Positions 5,937 through 9,761 of a stretch of DNA of 9,761 nucleotides are shown one piece after another. The notes under the pieces were generated by a model. It did no database searches. It was not told the origin of the DNA and saw only the letters and a list, made by a program, of their open reading frames with translations. Numbering within the stretch: position 1 is the first letter of the stretch; each line of letters begins with the position of its first letter. The DNA is from Acholeplasmatales bacterium (GTDB lineage: Bacteria; Bacillota_I; Bacilli_A; Acholeplasmatales; Anaeroplasmataceae): NCBI GenBank assembly GCA_016288675.1, contig JAEELC010000170.1, forward strand, positions 1-9,761, read 5' to 3'. The position numbers and the translations under genes are program-made.

Positions 5937-7613
5937 ATGCTAAAAACTTTAAGTGTTAGGAATTTTGCAATTATAGAAGATATTACAATTTCATTTAAGC
6001 CTGGTATGACAGTTTTGACTGGTCAAACAGGTGCTGGTAAATCTCTTTTAATTGATTCTATTTCATTACTTCTTGGTGCACGTGCTGATACTGATATGAT
6101 TCGCTTTGGTGCTAGTGAAGCGTACGTTAGTGCTATTTTTGATTACAATAACGAACATATTGATGAATTATTAGATAGTTATGGTATTAAGAAAAATGAA
6201 GATATAAAAATTGAAAGAACTATTAGTAATAAAAAAAGTGTTATTAAAATTAATGATACTGTTGTTAATCTTTCAATGCTTAATTCAATCACTTTAAATC
6301 TAGCAGATTTACATAGCCAAACAGATACTATGCGTTTATTTAACAAAGATAATTATTTATCTTTTATAGATGCTAAAGATGATGAAAAATATTTAATGTT
6401 ATTAAATAATTATTTAGTTGAACGCTCTAAATATTTAGAAGAATTATCTACTTTAAATAACATTTTAAAGAAAAGTAAGGAATCTAAAGATAATTTAGAT
6501 TATCTTAAATTTGCATATAAAGAAATATCAATGCTTGATTTATCTAGTGGACTAGATAAAGAAATTATAGATAAAATCAATAAAATGAAAAATTATGATA
6601 AGATTTTTAATAATCTTAAAGAAGCTTATGAAAAATTAAGTAATGAATATTTTAATCTTGATAATATTTATGATGCTTATTCAAATGTTCATAATATTGA
6701 AAAATACGATGATAAATTTAAAGATGCGGCTATTAAGCTAGATAGTGCATATTCTTTAGCTAGTGAAGCTTTAGAATCTATTAAGTATTCATTAAATAAT
6801 TTAGATTATGATCCACAAGAAATGGATGATTTACAAGCTAAACTTAATGAGATAGAAAATACATGCTTAAAATATCATAAAGATTTTGAAGGTCTTATTA
6901 AATATCAAGATGAATTAAAACTTGAAATTGATTTATCTGAAAATTATGATAAAGTAATTAGTCAAGAAGAGGTTCGGACAAAAAATTCTTTTGATAAAAC
7001 TTTTAATGCTGCAAAAAAACTTAGTGATTACAGAAAAGAGAAAGCTTTAGAAATTTCTAAGGAAATAACACGTGAATGTGTAGAACTTGAGCTTCCTCAT
7101 ACTGATTTTTCAATAGAATTTGAAGAGGCTGATAATTCTGATTATCATAATAAAGATATCTTTACTGAATTAGGTATCGATAAGGTTGAATTTATGATTA
7201 GTCTAAATTTAGGTGAGCCTAAGAAGCCTTTATATAAAGTTGCTAGCGGTGGAGAAATGAGCCGTATTATGTTAGCTTTTAAATCTTATTTTGCACGTAA
7301 GAGTAATTTAAGCTTAATGGTATTTGATGAAATAGATACTGGTGTATCTGGATATGTTGCAAGTGAAATCGCTACAAAGATGAAAAATATTACTAAATAT
7401 AATCAGGTTTTAGCTATTACTCATCTTCCTCAGGTAGCTAGTGCTGCAGATAATCAATTATACATTTATAAAGAAGAAGCTAATAATAGAACAACTACAG
7501 CTGTTAAAGAGTTGACTTTTGAAGATAGAATTTTAGAAATAGCTAAGATGATTAGCGGTGAACGTGTAAGCTCATACGCTTTAGATCAAGCTAAAGAAAT
7601 GCTTAATAATTAA
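5937..7613 (+). CDS. recN: DNA repair protein RecN
   Basis: SMC-like ATPase that gathers at DNA double-strand breaks early in recombination repair. The 558-residue length is normal. The N-terminal half-ATPase carries LSVRNFAIIEDI and Walker A GQTGAGKS (29-36), followed by GARAD. A charged, helical coiled-coil region fills about 145-390. The C-terminal half-ATPase has ABC signature ASGGEMSRIML (SGGEM at 437-441), Walker B LMVFDEIDTGVSG with Asp464-Glu465, and the His switch AITHLPQVAS. ATG follows the tlyA stop by one base, with GGAGG (5926-5930) inside the tlyA end, so translation is tightly coupled. Deviations are visible: Walker A has Gln30 where most relatives have Glu, and the Q-loop reads LHSQTD rather than the usual HGQH. 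The arginine repressor gene that often lies between tlyA and recN is absent. No LexA box is visible upstream because recN is internal to the operon. Confidence 0.95.
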   Translation: MLKTLSVRNFAIIEDITISFKPGMTVLTGQTGAGKSLLIDSISLLLGARADTDMIRFGASEAYVSAIFDYNNEHIDELLDSYGIKKNEDIKIERTISNKKSVIKINDTVVNLSMLNSITLNLADLHSQTDTMRLFNKDNYLSFIDAKDDEKYLMLLNNYLVERSKYLEELSTLNNILKKSKESKDNLDYLKFAYKEISMLDLSSGLDKEIIDKINKMKNYDKIFNNLKEAYEKLSNEYFNLDNIYDAYSNVHNIEKYDDKFKDAAIKLDSAYSLASEALESIKYSLNNLDYDPQEMDDLQAKLNEIENTCLKYHKDFEGLIKYQDELKLEIDLSENYDKVISQEEVRTKNSFDKTFNAAKKLSDYRKEKALEISKEITRECVELELPHTDFSIEFEEADNSDYHNKDIFTELGIDKVEFMISLNLGEPKKPLYKVASGGEMSRIMLAFKSYFARKSNLSLMVFDEIDTGVSGYVASEIATKMKNITKYNQVLAITHLPQVASAADNQLYIYKEEANNRTTTAVKELTFEDRILEIAKMISGERVSSYALDQAKEMLNN

Positions 7614-7614
7614 T

Positions 7615-7644
7615 AAAAATCCGGATATTTTTCCGGAATTTTTT
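7615..7644. terminator. Bidirectional terminator between recN and the convergent gene
   Basis: TCCGGA (7620-7625) and TCCGGA (7632-7637) form a GC-rich 6-bp stem around a six-base loop, flanked by A-rich sequence on the left and TTTTTT on the right. Read rightwards it ends recN; read leftwards the A run becomes TTTTT and can end the minus-strand gene, whose stop is at 7646. The two genes are separated by only 32 bases and share this element. Confidence 0.88.
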
Positions 7645-7645
7645 A

Positions 7646-8281
7646 TTATATGATATTAATTATTGTATCAAATAAATTATTAGTATCAAAATCGTTATAT
7701 GAAATAATACCAAACATTTTTAAGATATCTTTTATTTCTTTTTGAATGTCTTTATTAGTTAAAGATAAATTCATTTCAACTTGAGGGTCGAATTTAGACT
7801 TAGTATAGGCTAAGAAATCCGCTTTAAAATCATCTACATTTAAATTGATAGAATATAAATGCCCAAATGTTGTAGTGAAATCCAATGGGAATGTATAAGC
7901 AAGTAAGCTTGTTTTATCAATTCCTACTAAATATTTATCACTAAATTTGTTACTTAAACGGTATAGACGTGTAATATTTGGGATTAATGATTCAATTATA
8001 AATTCTTGATATTGCTTAGAAAAATCATATTCAGTATCAAAAGAATCGAATAATAGTTCATTCTTTTTAATATCTAAGCTTGGATAAATAGCGATTAATG
8101 CGATATTAGCGCTATTTACAAATTCTTGATATTTTTGATCATTTAAAAAAGGATTATTTGTTGTAAGCACATATATTGGCTTATATACTGTATCTACATT
8201 ATTGTAATTATCTGGTAAAAGTACAGCAGTAGAAACATTAGCTGCTAAGCTTTTACTATGAAATTTATTGATATCTAACAT
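7646..8281 (-). CDS. Degenerate esterase-D-like alpha/beta hydrolase, probable pseudoenzyme
   Basis: I do not recognise a specific function. The 211-residue protein has no signal peptide or membrane segment, so it is probably cytoplasmic. Its plan resembles the putative esterase family (esterase D, S-formylglutathione hydrolase-like). The N-terminus INKFHSKSLAANVSTAVLLPDNY follows the family pattern of substrate strand and VLLP. YKPIYVLTTNNP (33-44) stands where YPVLYLLHG is expected, and ALIAIYPSLD at 61-70 matches a core strand. The helix QYQEFIIESLIPNITRLYRLS (90-110) fits the usual EL.p.i...y. segment. DKYLVGIDKTSLLAYTFPL (116-133) replaces the nucleophile elbow GxSMGG. The Ser nucleophile, the HG oxyanion motif and any C-terminal catalytic His are missing, and the C-terminus is short. 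The frame is intact with a good ribosome site, so it is a maintained gene rather than debris. It lies divergent to htpG and convergent with recN. The fold assignment is inferred by pattern and moderately secure at best. Confidence 0.7.
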   Translation of the reverse strand: MLDINKFHSKSLAANVSTAVLLPDNYNNVDTVYKPIYVLTTNNPFLNDQKYQEFVNSANIALIAIYPSLDIKKNELLFDSFDTEYDFSKQYQEFIIESLIPNITRLYRLSNKFSDKYLVGIDKTSLLAYTFPLDFTTTFGHLYSINLNVDDFKADFLAYTKSKFDPQVEMNLSLTNKDIQKEIKDILKMFGIISYNDFDTNNLFDTIINII

Positions 8282-8290
8282 ATTAATACA

Positions 8291-8297
8291 CTTCCTT
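8291..8297 (-). promoter_or_regulatory. Ribosome binding site of the minus-strand hydrolase-like gene
   Basis: On the minus strand this reads AAGGAAG, nine bases ahead of the ATG at 8281, and supports both the start and the reality of this gene. Two overlapping TATAAT hexamers on the same strand (8304-8314) are candidate -10 boxes, but no convincing -35 box accompanies them. Confidence 0.65.
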
Positions 8298-8353
8298 AAT
8301 TAAATTATATTATAAAAATTAGCTTTAAAAAAGAGAAAAAAATATAAACTTTT

Positions 8354-8380
8354 TTGGCAGACTGCTGTTGACAGTGCCAA
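8354..8380. promoter_or_regulatory. CIRCE-like heat-shock operator upstream of htpG
   Basis: TTGGCAGAC, nine bases, then CAGTGCCAA. The spacing (9-9-9, 27 bp) is exactly that of CIRCE, the HrcA repressor site TTAGCACTC-N9-GAGTGCTAA. Thirteen of the 18 arm positions match. The outer six bases of each arm are perfectly complementary because both carry a paired change to G and C. The inner three bases do not pair. It overlaps the -35 hexamer of the htpG promoter, where a bound repressor would block RNA polymerase. Confidence 0.6.
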
Positions 8381-8396
8381 TTCTCAAGACTATAAT
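8368..8396 (+). promoter_or_regulatory. Consensus sigma-A promoter of htpG
   Basis: TTGACA (8368-8373), 17 bases, TATAAT (8391-8396): a perfect match to the vegetative consensus in both boxes and spacing. Start of transcription is expected near 8403, giving a leader of about 23 bases. The ribosome site GGAGG lies at 8413-8417, eight bases before the ATG. So strong a promoter fits one normally held down by a repressor. Confidence 0.88.
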
Positions 8397-8425
8397 AGAG
8401 TTAGTCAATTTTGGAGGTATATAAT

Positions 8426-9761
8426 ATGTCAGAAAAATTTGAATTTAAAACTGAAACTAAGCGTTTACTAGATATGATGATTAACTCAATTTATACACAT
8501 AAGGAAATTTTCTTACGTGAGTTAATTTCAAATGCTAGTGATGCCATCGATAAAAGACATTTCTTAAGCTTAACTAACGACAAGGTTAAGGACTTAGATT
8601 ATGAAATTAAGGTAGAGGCTGATAAAGCTTTACGTACTTTAACTATTACAGATAATGGTATTGGATTTACTCATGAAGATCTTGTTAATAATTTAGGTAC
8701 TATTGCAAGAAGTGGTTCTAAAGAATTTGTTGAAAAGATGAACAAAGAGAATCAAGGAAAAGACGATGTAGATATCATTGGTCAATTCGGTGTTGGTTTC
8801 TATTCAGGATTTATGGTTGCTGATTTAATTGAAGTAATCACTAAATCTCCACTTGAAGAAAAGGGATACAAGTTTATATCTGAAGGTCTTGAATCATATT
8901 CAATTGATGAAGTTAGTGATGCTAGTGAAGGAACAAAGATTATTCTTCATTTAAGAGCTAACACAGATGATGTTAAATATGATGAATATCTAGATGAATA
9001 TACAATTAAAGATTTAGTAAGAAAGTATTCAGATTATATTAGATATCCTATTAAGACTTGGGTAACTAAGTATGAAACTAGTGATGAAAAGGATGAAAAA
9101 GGAAATCCTAAATCAGTTGAAACAAGTGTATTAGAAACAATCAACTCTATGACTCCAATTTGGAGAAAAGAGAAGAAGGATGTAACTGATGAAATGCTTA
9201 ATACATTCTATAAACAAAAGTTTATGGATTGGCAAGACCCACTTCTAACTATTCAATCTAATGTTGAAGGTAATGTTACTTATAGAACTTTAATGTTTAT
9301 TCCTCGTCAAGCCCCATATGATTTATATCAATCTAGCTATGAAAAAGGTCTTCAATTATACACTAAGGGTGTATTTGTTATTGATAAGTGCAAGGAATTA
9401 TTACCAGACTACTTAAAGTTTGTAAAAGGTTTAGTAGATACTGAAGATTTGCCTTTAAATATTAGCCGTGAAATGTTACAAGAGGATAGAAGCTTGACTT
9501 TAATTGCTAAATCAGTTGAATCTAAGATTTTATCTGAATTAAAGAAGACTCTTGAAAAGGATAGAGCTAAATATGAAGAATTCTTCGCATCATATGGCGT
9601 TAATTTAAAATATGGAGTTTATGAAAACTTTGGTGAAAAGAAAGAAAAACTTCAAGACTTATTATTATTTGAATCTTTAAATAGTGATAAGAAGATTACA
9701 TTACGTGAATATAAAGATGTTATGAAGGAAGGACAAAAGTCTATTTACTTTGCAAGTGCAA
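8426..9761 (+). CDS. htpG: Molecular chaperone HtpG (bacterial Hsp90), 3' truncated by window
   Basis: ATP-dependent dimeric chaperone that remodels client proteins with the DnaK system. The open frame has 445 codons and runs off the window; a complete HtpG has about 620-640 residues, so most of the C-terminal dimerisation domain is outside. The N-terminal GHKL ATPase shows IFLRELISNASDA (28-40, with Glu32 and Asn36), DNGIGF (76-81), GTIARSGSKEF and the lid motif GQFGVGFYSGFMVA (119-132). The middle domain has DWQDPLLTIQSNVEG, KGVFVIDKCKELLPDY and DLPLNISREMLQ (341-352), with Arg348 as the ATP-sensing arginine. DNGIGF has Phe where Met is usual. The ATG has a strong Shine-Dalgarno and a consensus promoter with a CIRCE-like operator. 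The codon choice matches the neighbours. Confidence 0.97.
   Translation, partial: MSEKFEFKTETKRLLDMMINSIYTHKEIFLRELISNASDAIDKRHFLSLTNDKVKDLDYEIKVEADKALRTLTITDNGIGFTHEDLVNNLGTIARSGSKEFVEKMNKENQGKDDVDIIGQFGVGFYSGFMVADLIEVITKSPLEEKGYKFISEGLESYSIDEVSDASEGTKIILHLRANTDDVKYDEYLDEYTIKDLVRKYSDYIRYPIKTWVTKYETSDEKDEKGNPKSVETSVLETINSMTPIWRKEKKDVTDEMLNTFYKQKFMDWQDPLLTIQSNVEGNVTYRTLMFIPRQAPYDLYQSSYEKGLQLYTKGVFVIDKCKELLPDYLKFVKGLVDTEDLPLNISREMLQEDRSLTLIAKSVESKILSELKKTLEKDRAKYEEFFASYGVNLKYGVYENFGEKKEKLQDLLLFESLNSDKKITLREYKDVMKEGQKSIYFASA

Noticed and set aside
8401..8417. Possible CtsR heptad (AGTCAAT) near the htpG start
   Set aside because: CtsR needs tandem GGTCAAA-like repeats three bases apart; only one partial half is present.
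1..9761. Genetic code 4 (TGA read as Trp), as in Mycoplasma
   Set aside because: All reading frames are full length without any in-frame TGA and all Trp codons are TGG, so there is no positive evidence for reassignment.
1..9761. Mobile elements, CRISPR arrays, tRNA or rRNA genes, toxin-antitoxin or defence modules
   Set aside because: Read through both strands; the gaps are short (195, 147, 32 and 144 bases) and are accounted for by terminators, promoters and the hairpin described.

Overview
The window is a stretch of ordinary chromosome from a very AT-rich, low-GC Gram-positive bacterium (Bacillota). The gene order nusB-xseA-xseB ... dxs-tlyA-recN is a contracted form of the classic Bacillus/Clostridium cluster. 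All eight stop codons visible are TAA (6) or TAG (2), never TGA, and every tryptophan is TGG, so the code is the standard bacterial one with TGA little used. Together with the AT bias and missing cluster genes, this suggests a reduced-genome Bacilli lineage near the Erysipelotrichia, RF39 or Mollicutes. That placement is an inference, not a demonstrated fact.

Layout. (1) 7-1029: galE (UDP-glucose 4-epimerase), closed by a strong hairpin terminator at 1041-1090. (2) 1168-3228: a self-contained operon nusB-xseA-xseB, with an extended -10 sigma-A-type promoter and a terminator. It encodes a transcription antitermination/rRNA factor and both subunits of exonuclease VII. (3) 3246-3272: a second perfect-looking hairpin of uncertain role. 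(4) 3283-7644: operon dxs-tlyA-recN with a near-twin promoter, overlapping or abutting genes and a bidirectional terminator. It encodes the first enzyme of the MEP isoprenoid pathway, an rRNA 2'-O-methyltransferase and a DNA-repair SMC-like ATPase. (5) 7646-8281, minus strand: a 211-residue protein that looks like an esterase-D-type alpha/beta hydrolase with its catalytic residues gone. (6) 8282-8425: a divergent regulatory region. (7) 8426-end: htpG (bacterial Hsp90), cut off by the window edge.

Relative to the Bacillus subtilis arrangement (nusB-folD-xseA-xseB-ispA-dxs-yqxC/tlyA-ahrC-recN), folD, ispA and the arginine repressor gene are absent. The cluster is split by a terminator and promoter exactly where ispA would sit.

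The most interesting signals are a degenerate but correctly spaced CIRCE-like operator overlapping a perfect consensus promoter in front of htpG, and the apparently inactivated hydrolase beside it. Lesser points are an Asn at the substrate gate position of GalE, motif deviations in Dxs and RecN, and the unexplained hairpin upstream of dxs. I see no mobile element, CRISPR array, tRNA or rRNA, and no evidence of a wholly new system; most of the window is conserved housekeeping DNA.
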